Positions 25,477 to 33,889 of a stretch of 64,000 bases of DNA are shown one piece after another (position 1 is the first letter of the stretch; every line of letters begins with the position of its first letter). This DNA is from Nocardioides daedukensis. GTDB lineage: Bacteria; Actinomycetota; Actinomycetes; Propionibacteriales; Nocardioidaceae. Below the pieces are notes generated by a model. It was not told where the DNA came from. It ran no database searches and saw only the letters and a list, made by a program, of their open reading frames with translations. The DNA is taken from the NCBI RefSeq assembly GCF_013408415.1, contig NZ_JACCAA010000001.1, positions 2,294,001-2,358,000 of the forward strand, given 5' to 3'. A program made the position numbers and the translations under genes.

Positions 25477-27501
25477 TCATTGGGGCGTCACCGACGCGTA
25501 TCGCGCCAACTCAGCGAGGTGCTCCAGCGCCTCGCTGGTGGAGTTGAGAAGTTCCTGCGCCAGAGCACGCACCTGCTGCAGGTGTGCAGCGGAGCGAACA
25601 AATTCCTCTTGGTCTTCGAGCGACAACAAGGGGATCTCAAGCTCCTTGGCAGAAATTCGCTGGATCGTCGCCCCAGTGAAGAAGCGCCGGTTCCAGTTCC
25701 CATCGACAACCGCAGCAAGGTAGTCCGGCCTGAGTTGAGGACTGAGAACTCGAAGTCCGACCAGACCCATCCCCAGGGTGTGTCCACCGGACTCGTCTAG
25801 CACGGCGGCAAGGCGACCGGTAGTCGCCACCACGACTTCACCGGGCACAGTGACGTCACTTGAGTCCGACTGGTCGTTCTCGACCGGTCCGATGTCTCGA
25901 TGCACCACGTCTCGGCCCGACAATCTGCGCGGATCCGGAGTCTCGTTCGGGCCGGCGGGGCGCTCCCGCCCCATCCGGATCGCGATGATGCCGGCTTCCT
26001 GTAGTTCACGAACGGACACCACACGTGAGCTTTCGATGCCTTTGACCGGCTGGAGCTCGCTGATGGTGCTGACCGACCGGGCCGCCGCCTGGACTTCCTC
26101 AAGGGATGCGGTGTAGTTCTCGACGACCTCGGTGGGGTCTGGGGTGTCGAGCCCGATCCAGCGCTCTGGCACCAGGTTGCAGTCGCCAGCGAGAACGTCA
26201 TCGATCGACACTTCGGCGTTTGGGTTCGTCGACTCGAAAACTTTCCGCCCCCCGAGCACTGTGTCGGTCGCCGAGTTCACAAACCTGATGGACTCCGCTG
26301 AGCCAGGGCGACGCAACACCCACACGACGACCGGGATCGATAAATGCTGCAACAGCTTCCCTGGCAGTTGGTAGATCGCTTCGACGCAGCCATCGGCAAT
26401 GAGTCGTCGCCGGATTTCGCCATCACGCCCACCACGGAACAGCGGTCCGCCGGCCGTAACCACGTACGCGACTCCTCCCTCGGCCAGATGAGCCACTGCA
26501 TGCTGGATCCACGCGAATTCACTGCTGCCTGGACTCGGGGTTCCGTAGACCCACCGAGGATCCATCAGGTCGAACCGGTCGTACTTCATGCCTAGCGGGG
26601 GCTCGGCCACGATCAGGTCCGCCGGATAGTCCACGAAAGGATCTTTGGACAGCACGTCGACGTTGTTCAGCGCCAGCGGTGCATCGCGCAGGAAGGCTCG
26701 TTGGTCCGCAAGCATCACTGCCTCTGTGTTGATGTCGTGGGCCTCCATCCACTCGATGGCATCGTCTGGGGCCAGGTCATGGATCTGCATGAGTACATCT
26801 CCGAGGCCGCAAGCTGGGTCGTAGACGACTCCGCGGGCGTCCTGAGCACTGATGCGTGCGAGGAAGGTGGACACTCGACTGCCGATGTAGCCGTGCTCGC
26901 TGCCTGCGCGGCCTCGAGTGGAGATGGCTCGGTTGAGGACCGAGTCGGCCGCCTCTGCGGCATCGGTAGTCGCGATGTTGTCAACGATCTCGGCAACGCT
27001 TGCAGAGATGCGGGGGGGGATTTGGTCGACCCATCCTGGAAGGGCGACGAGCTCATCCCAGCGATCCAACTCATACTCAATCCCGAGCTGGCGAAGCGCC
27101 TCGAAACCGTCTTCGTTGGCGCGCGCGAGGAAGGCCTGCCAGAGGGGGTAGTCATGAGTTGACTCGGTCGACAACTTCCTCGCTGCGAGCAGCGTGACGA
27201 CTAGTCGAGCGCCGTCCTCGGCCTGGGCCGAACCACCGAACATGTCTCCAACCAGGTTGGCCGCTGCCACTGCGTCGGCCGAGGCGCGTCCCACCATGGG
27301 CTTGTTGTTGGCCTTCATCCAGGCGATGACTTGGTCCCGGGCGAACAGCGGTCGAGCATCAGTCCCCCCTGCGGGGGCCGGGAAGTCGTTCGCACGCTTG
27401 CGCCAATTGGACACTGCGGCAGCGGAGACGTCGCCGAGTTTGGCGATGTCAGAAGGGGCCAGAAGCGCCTGGCCGGATGGGTTCTTCATGTGGTCCTTCA
27501 T
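25477..27501 (-). CDS. Methylase-like protein fused to HTH and HsdS-like domains
   Basis: Product of 674 residues. Residues 14-65 form a helix-turn-helix (APSDIAKLGDVSAAAVSNWRKR). An N6-methylase domain follows with motif I YDPACGLGD (227-235), but motif IV reads AEPPLG (299-304) instead of NPPY/F. Residues ~490-674 resemble one HsdS half (ISAKELEIPLLSLEDQEEFVRS). The changed motif suggests lost or altered catalysis. It overlaps the NYN gene by 4 bp and lies 132 bp before hsdM, in the same operon. Role unknown; a sensor or regulator is possible. Confidence 0.8.
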   Translation of the reverse strand: MKDHMKNPSGQALLAPSDIAKLGDVSAAAVSNWRKRANDFPAPAGGTDARPLFARDQVIAWMKANNKPMVGRASADAVAAANLVGDMFGGSAQAEDGARLVVTLLAARKLSTESTHDYPLWQAFLARANEDGFEALRQLGIEYELDRWDELVALPGWVDQIPPRISASVAEIVDNIATTDAAEAADSVLNRAISTRGRAGSEHGYIGSRVSTFLARISAQDARGVVYDPACGLGDVLMQIHDLAPDDAIEWMEAHDINTEAVMLADQRAFLRDAPLALNNVDVLSKDPFVDYPADLIVAEPPLGMKYDRFDLMDPRWVYGTPSPGSSEFAWIQHAVAHLAEGGVAYVVTAGGPLFRGGRDGEIRRRLIADGCVEAIYQLPGKLLQHLSIPVVVWVLRRPGSAESIRFVNSATDTVLGGRKVFESTNPNAEVSIDDVLAGDCNLVPERWIGLDTPDPTEVVENYTASLEEVQAAARSVSTISELQPVKGIESSRVVSVRELQEAGIIAIRMGRERPAGPNETPDPRRLSGRDVVHRDIGPVENDQSDSSDVTVPGEVVVATTGRLAAVLDESGGHTLGMGLVGLRVLSPQLRPDYLAAVVDGNWNRRFFTGATIQRISAKELEIPLLSLEDQEEFVRSAAHLQQVRALAQELLNSTSEALEHLAELARYASVTPQ

Positions 27502-28007
27502 CGGGCGGCTCCATTGTCGGAGCTGATGTTGTGGCCGGGCTGGAGGTCGACAGTCTCGTGAGCGGCGAGGCGCAAGCGCTTGGAGCAATGCGCCCGATGA
27601 GTCAGCACAGTGACCCGAGCACCTCGATCGATCAGCGCGCTGACAGCTTCGGTGAAGATCCCATCACCACTCACGAGCACCACCTCGTCGTACCGCTCGA
27701 CGCGCACTGATTCCATCTCGGCGAGGAGCGCAAGATCGGCACCGTTCGGCCCGGAGTTCACTACGTACTTCTTGCCAGGCCAAGCCAGCGCAGAGTCGAA
27801 GAGACCGACGTGGCTCATACCGATCACGACATGATCGTCAGCCCGGACACTGAGTACTGATTCGATCTGCGTACGGGCCCAACGGGCGGCGGCGGGCGTA
27901 AGCACCGCACCACCGACAACGTTCTCGATGTCAACCAGAATGAGCTGGCGACCACGCGGGGAGTGTGCTGCTTTAAGCGGGAGCACGGCCGCCAGATTGC
28001 TGGACAT
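27498..28007 (-). CDS. NYN-domain protein, RNase-like
   Basis: The 169-residue product has the NYN/PIN-like acidic motifs LVDIENV (near 24-30), GADLALL (near 89-95) and VSGDGIF (near 111-117), the metal-binding sites of this RNase fold. AGGAAGG lies 7 nt before the ATG. It is the first gene of the right-arm operon, directly downstream of the promoter/operator. RNA cleavage is inferred from the fold. Pairing with the altered methylase recurs through a 4-bp overlap, so the two probably act together. Confidence 0.85.
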   Translation of the reverse strand: MSSNLAAVLPLKAAHSPRGRQLILVDIENVVGGAVLTPAAARWARTQIESVLSVRADDHVVIGMSHVGLFDSALAWPGKKYVVNSGPNGADLALLAEMESVRVERYDEVVLVSGDGIFTEAVSALIDRGARVTVLTHRAHCSKRLRLAAHETVDLQPGHNISSDNGAAR

Positions 28008-28019
28008 CTACGAATCCTT

Positions 28020-28053
28020 CCTGTGTGAAGTCAAGGTTTTGACTTCACACAGG
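28020..28053. promoter_or_regulatory. Operator: perfect 15-bp inverted repeat
   Basis: CCTGTGTGAAGTCAA (28020-28034) and TTGACTTCACACAGG (28039-28053) are exact complements around a 4-bp spacer. The site lies between the -10 box and the ribosome site of the NYN gene, so a bound repressor would block transcription. The methylase-like gene has an HTH domain and could be the repressor; this is inference. Confidence 0.75.
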
Positions 28054-28083
28054 ACTATAGGCACCCCATTTGATGCCTGTCAA
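28054..28083 (-). promoter_or_regulatory. Promoter of the right-arm defence operon
   Basis: Read on the minus strand, TTGACA (28078-28083) and TATAGT (28054-28059) are separated by 18 bp. This is close to the housekeeping consensus and unusually strong for this genome. Upstream, a second imperfect repeat (CTGTGA...TCACAG, about 28084-28111) may be another operator. Confidence 0.75.
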
Positions 28084-28183
28084 CTGTGAGTTCAAAGTTT
28101 CTTATTCACAGTGTGCGCGTAGGTGACGATTCTGCCTCAACCGGGTCGCTTGGGCAGGCTTCCAGCCCTTGTACCCGCCCGAT

Positions 28184-28231
28184 GTTCTTGAGGCGAAGGT
28201 TCGGTCGCCTCGCTTTGGCTGCATCTCAACA
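28184..28231 (-). repeat. Transposon right end
   Basis: Read inward on the minus strand it starts TGTTGAGATGCAGCCAAAGC. It contains the inverted repeat GAGGCGA/TCGCCTC and is 43/48 identical to 621-668. A further possible TnsB site (GCCCAAGCGA) lies inward near 28148. ACA at 28229-28231 is the last triplet of the element. Confidence 0.85.
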
Positions 28232-28236
28232 GCAAA
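28232..28236. repeat. Right target-site duplication, GCAAA
   Basis: Exact copy of 690-694, directly after the right terminus and 7 bp from the dnaB stop codon. Confidence 0.88.
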
Positions 28237-28243
28237 ATCTGCC

Positions 28244-29668
28244 TCAGTGGGCCATGTCCACGAACCGGCTGTAGTGACCCTGGAACGCCACCGTGATGTC
28301 GCGCGTCTGCCCGTTTCGGTGCTTGGCCACGATCAGGTCCGCTTCGCCGGGGCGAGTGGACTCCTTCTCATAGACGTCCTCGCGGTGGAGCAGGATCACC
28401 ATGTCGGCGTCCTGCTCCAAGCTGCCCGACTCACGCAGGTCCGACATCATCGGGCGCTTGTCGGTGCGCTGCTCGGGACCACGGTTCAATTGGCTCAGCG
28501 CGATGATCGGCAGCTCGAGCTCCTTGGCCAGCAGCTTGATCTGACGCGAGAACTCCGAGACCTCGAGCTGGCGCGACTCGACCTTCTTGCCCGACGACAT
28601 CAGTTGCATGTAGTCGATCACGATCAGGCGCAGGTCGTGGTTCTGCTTGAGGCGACGAGCCTTGGAGCGGATCTCCATCATCGTCATGTTCGGGCTGTCG
28701 TCGATGAACATCGGCGCCGACGACACCTCGCCCATCTTCCGCGCCAGACGCGCCCAGTCGTCGTCGGTCATGTTGCCGTTGCGGATGTGGTTCAGCGGGA
28801 CCTTCGCCTCGGCCGAGAGCAGCCGCATGGTGATCTCGGCGCGCCCCATTTCGAGGCTGAAGAACACGCTGGCCAGGCCGTTGTGGATCGAGGCCGCGCG
28901 GCACAGGTCGAGGGCCAGCGTGGACTTTCCCATCGCCGGTCGCGCCGCGATGATGATCATCTGGCCCTTGTGCAGACCGTTGGTCAGGTCGTCGAAGTCG
29001 GCGAACCCGGTCGGCACGCCATAGATGCCTTCCTCGCGGTTGCCGATCGCCTCGATCTCGTCGAGGACGCTCTCCATGATGTCCGACAGCGGCGCGTAGT
29101 CCTCCTGCGATCGCTTGTCGGCGATCTGGTAGACCTCGGACTGCGCGGCGTCGACCAGCTTGTCGACCTCGCCCTCCCCCGAATAACCGAGCTGGACGAT
29201 CTTCGTGCCCGCGTTCACCATCCGCCGCAGCACGGCCTTCTCGCGCACGATCTCTGCGTAGTAGCCGGCATTGGCGGCAATCGGCACGTTGGCCGACAGG
29301 GTGTGCAGGTATGGCGCACCGCCCACGCGCTCCAGCTGGCCGCGGCGTTGCAACTCGTTGGCGACGGTGATCGGATCGGCAGGTTCGCCGCGACCGAAGA
29401 GGTCGATGATGGCGTCGTGGATGATCTCGTGCGCGGGCCGGTAGTAGTCGCCGCCACGCATCACTTCGCTGACTTCGGCGATCGCGTCCTTGGAGAGCAG
29501 CATCGAGCCCAGGACGCTCTGCTCGGCAGCGTTGTCCTGCGGCGGGGTGCGATCGTTGGCCGCGCGCGGGGCATTTCCTGGCTCGTAGGCAGCCGGTCCG
29601 TCACCCCACTGGTCGTCCGGTGGGAACTCCGGCGGTGGCCCGCTTCGGGAGTTATCAGTCGTCGTCAT
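28244..29668 (-). CDS. dnaB: Replicative DNA helicase DnaB
   Basis: Product of 474 residues with an N-terminal DnaB domain (NAAEQSVLGSMLLSKDAIAEV) and a RecA-like core with Walker A ARPAMGKSTLAL and LIVIDYMQLM. No intein interrupts it. It unwinds DNA at the replication fork. GGAAGGGAG precedes the ATG. Its 3' end (…FVDMAH stop) is only 12 bp from the transposon and is intact, so the element is harmless to the gene, as in Tn7 insertion beyond glmS. Confidence 0.96.
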   Translation of the reverse strand: MTTTDNSRSGPPPEFPPDDQWGDGPAAYEPGNAPRAANDRTPPQDNAAEQSVLGSMLLSKDAIAEVSEVMRGGDYYRPAHEIIHDAIIDLFGRGEPADPITVANELQRRGQLERVGGAPYLHTLSANVPIAANAGYYAEIVREKAVLRRMVNAGTKIVQLGYSGEGEVDKLVDAAQSEVYQIADKRSQEDYAPLSDIMESVLDEIEAIGNREEGIYGVPTGFADFDDLTNGLHKGQMIIIAARPAMGKSTLALDLCRAASIHNGLASVFFSLEMGRAEITMRLLSAEAKVPLNHIRNGNMTDDDWARLARKMGEVSSAPMFIDDSPNMTMMEIRSKARRLKQNHDLRLIVIDYMQLMSSGKKVESRQLEVSEFSRQIKLLAKELELPIIALSQLNRGPEQRTDKRPMMSDLRESGSLEQDADMVILLHREDVYEKESTRPGEADLIVAKHRNGQTRDITVAFQGHYSRFVDMAH

Positions 29669-30150
29669 CGACGGCTCCCTTCCTCGGTGTGTCCGGCCCG
29701 CGGAGGCCCCTCGGCGGGCTGCCGCACACGCTAGGTCCGAGCACCGACAACGGGTCCTCTGCTCGACTCAGCACCGGTGACCGTACGTGCCACCGGGACC
29801 CCCCGCCAAGTCAAACCACGAGAGTTATCCACAGGGCTTGGGGATAAGTCGGCAATGTCCGTGGACGACACGCACGCGACTGTGCACAGTCTGGGGAGAG
29901 CCCTGTGGAGAAGCGAGTCACATGCGTCACAGCACCCGCTTTGACCTGCACAAACGAGTTTCCGCAGCTGTGGACAGCAAACTGTTGAGAACTATTTTTC
30001 CACCCGACCCGTTCTCGGCCGCTGACATGTTTCTTTGTCGACATGGCATGTGGCGAACGCCAATACCCACAGTTTGCACAGAGTTACCCACAGGGCCTTT
30101 GGGCCCGGTGTCAATAGTCCATTTCGTCGAATCTTCTCTAGGCTGACCCG
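29669..30150. other. Intergenic region with DnaA boxes
   Basis: The 482-bp region has one perfect DnaA box TTATCCACA (29825-29833) and near matches: TTATCCCCA on the minus strand (29839-29847), CTGTCCACA on the minus strand (29969-29977) and TTACCCACA (30084-30092). A perfect 14-bp palindrome GACTGTGCACAGTC lies at 29878-29891. There is no gene here. It could control dnaB, bind DnaA, or be a relic of an origin region; dnaA and dnaN are not in the window. Confidence 0.6.
30139..30144 (+). promoter_or_regulatory. Leaderless promoter -10 box of the MATE gene
   Basis: TAGGCT lies 6 nt before GTG 30151; no ribosome site is present. Confidence 0.6.
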
Positions 30151-31479
30151 GTGACGACGGAGCAGCGCGCGACCAACCGCAGCACGGACCGCGAGATCCT
30201 CCGGCTCGCCGTGCCTGCCTTCCTGGCACTCGTCGCCGAGCCGATGTTCCTGCTCGCCGACGCCGCCATCGTCGGCCACATCGGCACCCGCGAACTGGCC
30301 GGCCTGGGCATCGCCGGCGCGATCATCCAGACCGCCGTCGGACTCTGCGTCTTCCTCGCCTACGGCACCACCGCGTCGGTCTCGCGACGGATCGGATCCG
30401 GCGACCTTCGTGGCGCGATCAGCCAGGGCATCGACGGGATCTGGCTGGCAGTCATCATCGGCACCGTCACCACGGTCGTCGGCATCTCCACCACCCCGTG
30501 GCTGGTCGGGCTCTTCGGGGCCAGCGGACCGGTGGCCGACCACGCGACGGCATACCTGCGCATCGCCTTCCTCGGCACCACCCCGCTGCTGGTGATGCTG
30601 GCCGCCACCGGAGTCCTGCGCGGGATGCTGGACACCCGCACCCCACTCGTGGCCGCGGTCGTCGGGAACCTGATCAACATCGTCTTCAACCTGGTCCTCG
30701 TCTATGGCCTGGGCCCGGTCCCCGCGCTCGGCCTCGAGGGGTCGGCGATCGGCTCGGTCCTGGCGCAGGTGCTGATGGCCGCGATGCTGGTGTACGTCGT
30801 GGTGCGCGGCGCCCGCGCCCACGAGGCGTCGCTGCGACCCGACGTACCCGGCATCCTTGCCGCCGCCCACTCCGGCGTCGCCCTGGTGGTGCGAACCCTG
30901 ACGCTGCGCGCCGCCCTGCTGGTCACGACGTACGCCGCTGTCCGCGCCGGAGGCGACGTCGGCATGGCCGCCCACCAGCTGGCGATGACCCTGTGGGGCT
31001 TCCTCGCCTTCGTCCTGGATGCGATCGCGATCGCCGCGCAAGCGCTCACCGGCAGACGACTGGGTGCCTCGGACCGCGACGGCACCCGCGCGATCACCGG
31101 CCGGATGATCCGCTGGGGGATCATGTCCGGCGTGGTCACCGGCCTCGCGCTGGCCGCCTCCAGCCAAGTGATCGGGCACCTGTTCACCGACGACCCGCAC
31201 GTGGTCGACGCCTTGGCGCCGCTGCTGCTCGCTGCCGCGGTCGCGCAACCCGTCGCGGGCTACGTGTTCGTCCTCGACGGTGTGCTGATCGGAGCAGGCG
31301 ACGGCGCCTACCTGGCGTGGGGCGGGCTGGTGGTGTTGGTCGCCTACGCGCCGCTCGCGCTGATGGCCCCCGACCTGACCTGGCTGTGGATCAGCTTCGG
31401 GTTCGGGTTCATGGGGGTGCGCGCCGTGGTGCTGGGGCTGCGGGCCCGCGGGGAGAAGTGGATGGTGCTGGGGCGCTGA
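30151..31479 (+). CDS. MATE family efflux transporter (DinF-like)
   Basis: The 442-residue product has about twelve membrane helices and MatE repeats (for example LALVAEPMFLLADAAIVGHIG and LALTGRRLGASDRDG-type loops). MATE proteins export cationic compounds using ion gradients. The substrate cannot be inferred. The GTG start follows a TANNNT box at leaderless spacing. It is divergent from dnaB across the DnaA-box region. Confidence 0.9.
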   Translation: MTTEQRATNRSTDREILRLAVPAFLALVAEPMFLLADAAIVGHIGTRELAGLGIAGAIIQTAVGLCVFLAYGTTASVSRRIGSGDLRGAISQGIDGIWLAVIIGTVTTVVGISTTPWLVGLFGASGPVADHATAYLRIAFLGTTPLLVMLAATGVLRGMLDTRTPLVAAVVGNLINIVFNLVLVYGLGPVPALGLEGSAIGSVLAQVLMAAMLVYVVVRGARAHEASLRPDVPGILAAAHSGVALVVRTLTLRAALLVTTYAAVRAGGDVGMAAHQLAMTLWGFLAFVLDAIAIAAQALTGRRLGASDRDGTRAITGRMIRWGIMSGVVTGLALAASSQVIGHLFTDDPHVVDALAPLLLAAAVAQPVAGYVFVLDGVLIGAGDGAYLAWGGLVVLVAYAPLALMAPDLTWLWISFGFGFMGVRAVVLGLRARGEKWMVLGR

Positions 31480-31493
31480 GCCTCCGGCGCCGC

Positions 31494-31499
31494 TACAGT
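31494..31499 (+). promoter_or_regulatory. Leaderless promoter -10 box, membrane protein gene
   Basis: TACAGT lies 7 nt before GTG 31507. Confidence 0.6.
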
Positions 31500-31506
31500 T
31501 CCGGGC

Positions 31507-32088
31507 GTGGAGAACGAGGCTGGCGAAGGCGCGCGCGTCCGCCCCGAGCGCAAGTCGATGACCCCGTTGCAGAAGATGGGGATGGGGCTGGTCGTGGTCG
31601 CGCTGGACACCCTCGGCGGTGAAGGAATCGGCGCCTGGGACCTGCTCCCCGACTTCATCGGCTGGGCCATGGTCGCCTGGGGAATCGTCTCGCTCGGGAA
31701 CCCCCAGCGCACTCAGCTGCTGTGCCTGGCTGCTCTCGCCGCAGTGGTCTCGCTGGTCTTCTGGTTCCCCTCGATGCAGACCCAGCTCCGGGACGCCGAG
31801 CTGGCCCTGAAGTGGGCGGCCTCGCTGCCCGACCTGGCCTTCGTCATCGCCACCGCGATCGCCTTCAAGGCCGCGGCTCGGGCCGCGGGCGACCGGAAGT
31901 TCTATGCCCGCTTCGGGCTGACCCTCTGGTTCGCCGTCATCGTCGCGGCACTGCCGGCAATCGCCTCGGCCGCCGACTCACAGGCGATGCTCGACTATGC
32001 CGAGCTCGGCTTCGTGCTGCTCTGGCTGTGGTTGATCTGGAACCTCTTCGCAGCCCACGCCCGTCCCTGGGCAGCAGACCGGGACTGA
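31507..32088 (+). CDS. Conserved membrane protein with LLPDFIGW motif
   Basis: Product of 193 residues with about five hydrophobic segments and the motif DLLPDFIGWAMVAWG seen in a family of small membrane proteins of unknown function. It begins at a leaderless GTG 27 bp after the MATE gene. A bidirectional terminator follows, shared with the converging rplI gene. Confidence 0.75.
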   Translation: MENEAGEGARVRPERKSMTPLQKMGMGLVVVALDTLGGEGIGAWDLLPDFIGWAMVAWGIVSLGNPQRTQLLCLAALAAVVSLVFWFPSMQTQLRDAELALKWAASLPDLAFVIATAIAFKAAARAAGDRKFYARFGLTLWFAVIVAALPAIASAADSQAMLDYAELGFVLLWLWLIWNLFAAHARPWAADRD

Positions 32089-32094
32089 ACGCAG

Positions 32095-32128
32095 CACACC
32101 CCGCCGCCCTGGGGGGCGACGGGGTGTG
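32095..32128. terminator. Bidirectional terminator between the membrane protein gene and rplI
   Basis: CACACCCCG (32095-32103) and CGGGGTGTG (32120-32128) pair exactly around a GC-rich loop, between two converging genes. Confidence 0.7.
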
Positions 32129-32141
32129 ATGAGTGCCTGGA

Positions 32142-32588
32142 TCAGGCCGAAACCACGTTCAGCGACACGGTGGCCGAAACCTCGTCGTGCAGCTTGACCG
32201 ACACCTGGTGGGCGCCGAGCGACTTGATCGGGTTGCCGAGCACGATGGTGCGCTTGTCAACCTTCTCGCCGGAGGTCTCGGAGAGCGCGTTGGCGATGTC
32301 AGCAACGGTGACGGCGCCGAAGAGTCGGCCACCTTCGCCGGCGCGGACGGGCAGGTTGACTGCCTTCGCCTCGAGCTTGCCCTTGACCTCGACCGCGTGG
32401 TCCTGGTCGCGGACCGCACGCGAGGCGCGGGCCGACTTGATGGACTCGATGGTCTTCTCGCCACCACGGGTCCAGCGGATCGCGTCGCCGCGGGGGATGA
32501 GGTAGTTGCGGCCGTAGCCGTCCTTGACCTCGACCACGTCGCCGGGAGCGCCGAGACCGACAACTTCCTGAGTGAGGATGAGCTTCAT
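32142..32588 (-). CDS. rplI: 50S ribosomal protein L9
   Basis: The 148-residue product begins [32 protein letters not shown], the L9 N-terminal domain with its rRNA-binding Gly/Lys loop, and has the usual long linker and C-terminal domain. It is the last gene of the leftward rpsF-ssb-rpsR-rplI operon, 14 bp after rpsR. Confidence 0.97.
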   Translation of the reverse strand: MKLILTQEVVGLGAPGDVVEVKDGYGRNYLIPRGDAIRWTRGGEKTIESIKSARASRAVRDQDHAVEVKGKLEAKAVNLPVRAGEGGRLFGAVTVADIANALSETSGEKVDKRTIVLGNPIKSLGAHQVSVKLHDEVSATVSLNVVSA

Positions 32589-32602
32589 GTTCCCGTTCCT
32601 CC

Positions 32603-32839
32603 TCAGCGTCCGGTGGACGTGTAGGGCAGCAATGCGACCTCGCGGGCGTTCTTGACCGCGATCGCAACGTCGCGCTGGTGCTGCACGCAGTTGCCGGTCA
32701 CCCGACGGGCGCGGATCTTGCCGCGGTCAGAGATGAACTTGCGGAGGAGCGTGGTGTCCTTGTAGTCGACACCCGTCGCCTTCTCCTTGCAGAACTGGCA
32801 AACCTTCTTCTTGGGCTTGCGAATCACTGCCTTTGCCAT
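32603..32839 (-). CDS. rpsR: 30S ribosomal protein S18, Zn-ligand form
   Basis: Product of 78 residues ([20 protein letters not shown]... [20 protein letters not shown]). The CxxC pair and the later Cys/His indicate the zinc-binding (C+) form. In many actinobacteria a C- paralogue replaces it under zinc limitation; none is in the window. ATG 32839 is the start, and the longer frame reads into the ssb gene. Confidence 0.97.
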   Translation of the reverse strand: MAKAVIRKPKKKVCQFCKEKATGVDYKDTTLLRKFISDRGKIRARRVTGNCVQHQRDVAIAVKNAREVALLPYTSTGR

Positions 32840-32921
32840 TGTGGTGCTCCTTTCCAGAGCCCGGCCCTGCTCGTGGCAGCGCCGGAATGGGTAGTGGCTT
32901 GGTTGACGGTTGAGCTGTGGA

Positions 32922-33515
32922 TCAGAAGGGAGGCTCTTCGGAGCCGACACCCGGGGCACCCCAGGGGTCGTTCGCCGGGCCGGACTGGCCGCCCTGCGGA
33001 CCACCAGAACCCTGGGCCGGCGTGGCCCACGGGTCGTTGGCCTGGGAGGACTGACCACCCTGGTAGCCGCCCTGCGACTGACCACCCTGGGACTGGCCGC
33101 CGCCGAAGCCGCCGCCACCACCGGAGTAGCCACCGCCGCCGCCGCCGGAGCGCTGGCTGCGGGCGACCTTGGCAGTCGCGAACTTCAACGACGGACCGAC
33201 CTCTTCGACCTCGATCTCGAAGCTGGTGCGCTTCTCGCCCTCACGGGTCTCCCACGTGCGGGCCTTGAGGCGACCCTGGACGACGACACGCATGCCCTTG
33301 GTCAGCGACTCGGCAACGTTCTCCGCAGCCTGACGCCAGACCGAGCAGGCGAGGAACAGCGCTTCGCCGTCCTTCCACTCGTTGGTCTGCCGGTCGAAGG
33401 TCCGCGGCGTCGACGCGATCCGGAAGTTGGCCACGGCCGCACCCGACGGGGTGAAGCGCAGCTCCGGGTCGTCGACGAGGTTGCCGACCACGGTGATCTC
33501 GGTTTCGCCTGCCAT
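32922..33515 (-). CDS. ssb: Single-stranded DNA-binding protein
   Basis: Product of 197 residues: an OB-fold N-terminal domain ([25 protein letters not shown]), a Gly/Gln-rich flexible tail and the acidic partner-binding tip EEPPF. It coats single-stranded DNA in replication and recruits repair enzymes. It lies between rpsF and rpsR, the standard order. Confidence 0.97.
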   Translation of the reverse strand: MAGETEITVVGNLVDDPELRFTPSGAAVANFRIASTPRTFDRQTNEWKDGEALFLACSVWRQAAENVAESLTKGMRVVVQGRLKARTWETREGEKRTSFEIEVEEVGPSLKFATAKVARSQRSGGGGGGYSGGGGGFGGGQSQGGQSQGGYQGGQSSQANDPWATPAQGSGGPQGGQSGPANDPWGAPGVGSEEPPF

Positions 33516-33601
33516 CTCAGGTCTCCCTTTTCTGATCCATTGGTACGTCGGGACTCATCGTGCCTTGAGCCACCGACAGACAAAAGGTGTTGTCCACAGG
33601 C

Positions 33602-33889
33602 TCAGGCCTGTGCGCGCAACACCTTCGTGCGAAGGATCGACTCGTTGAGGGTGAGCTGGCGGTCAAGTTCCTTGACCGTGGCCGGCTCGGCCTGCAGCGA
33701 GATGACGGCATAGATGCCTTCGGCGTTCTTCTTGACCTCATATGCGAGGCGGCGACGTCCCCAGACGTCGACGTTCTCGATGGTGCCACCGTCGTTGCGG
33801 ATGACATTGAGGTACTTGTCGAGGGACGGCTCAATCGTCCGCTCTTCAAGGCTGGGGTCGAGGATGACCATGACTTCATAAGCGCGCAT
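33602..33889 (-). CDS. rpsF: 30S ribosomal protein S6
   Basis: Product of 95 residues ([21 protein letters not shown]...[21 protein letters not shown]). AGGAGGTGGAG before ATG 33889 favours this start over the upstream in-frame GTG at 33901. First gene of the leftward operon. About 220 bp upstream separate it from the divergent kinase gene and should hold the operon promoter. Confidence 0.96.
   Translation of the reverse strand: MRAYEVMVILDPSLEERTIEPSLDKYLNVIRNDGGTIENVDVWGRRRLAYEVKKNAEGIYAVISLQAEPATVKELDRQLTLNESILRTKVLRAQA

Larger units (their letters stand above)
695..28231. mobile_element. Tn7-like transposon, 27.5 kb, inserted downstream of dnaB
   Basis: The ends share TGT(C/T)GAGATGCAG as inverted terminal repeats (12 of 13 positions) and are flanked by a perfect GCAAA duplication. 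The interior holds a full set of Tn7-type genes (tnsA, tnsB, tnsC, two tniQ) between two cargo arms. All boundaries come from the sequence. The right end lies 12 bp beyond the dnaB stop codon, as Tn7 lies just beyond glmS, so a TniQ/TnsD-like protein probably recognises the 3' end of dnaB; that step is inference. No recombinase of another type and no cas genes are seen. Confidence 0.92.

Noticed and set aside
695..28231. Prophage or integrative element
   Set aside because: No integrase, phage structural or conjugation genes are present; ends and duplication fit Tn7-like transposition.
28169..29734. Long plus-strand open frame across dnaB
   Set aside because: It is the antisense shadow of dnaB with His/Arg/Leu-rich composition and no start signal. 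The same holds for long frames opposite ponA, hsdR, the DUF6049-murJ region and the pseudokinase gene.
29669..30150. Chromosomal origin oriC
   Set aside because: DnaA boxes exist, but few are perfect and dnaA/dnaN are absent; a regulatory role is equally likely.
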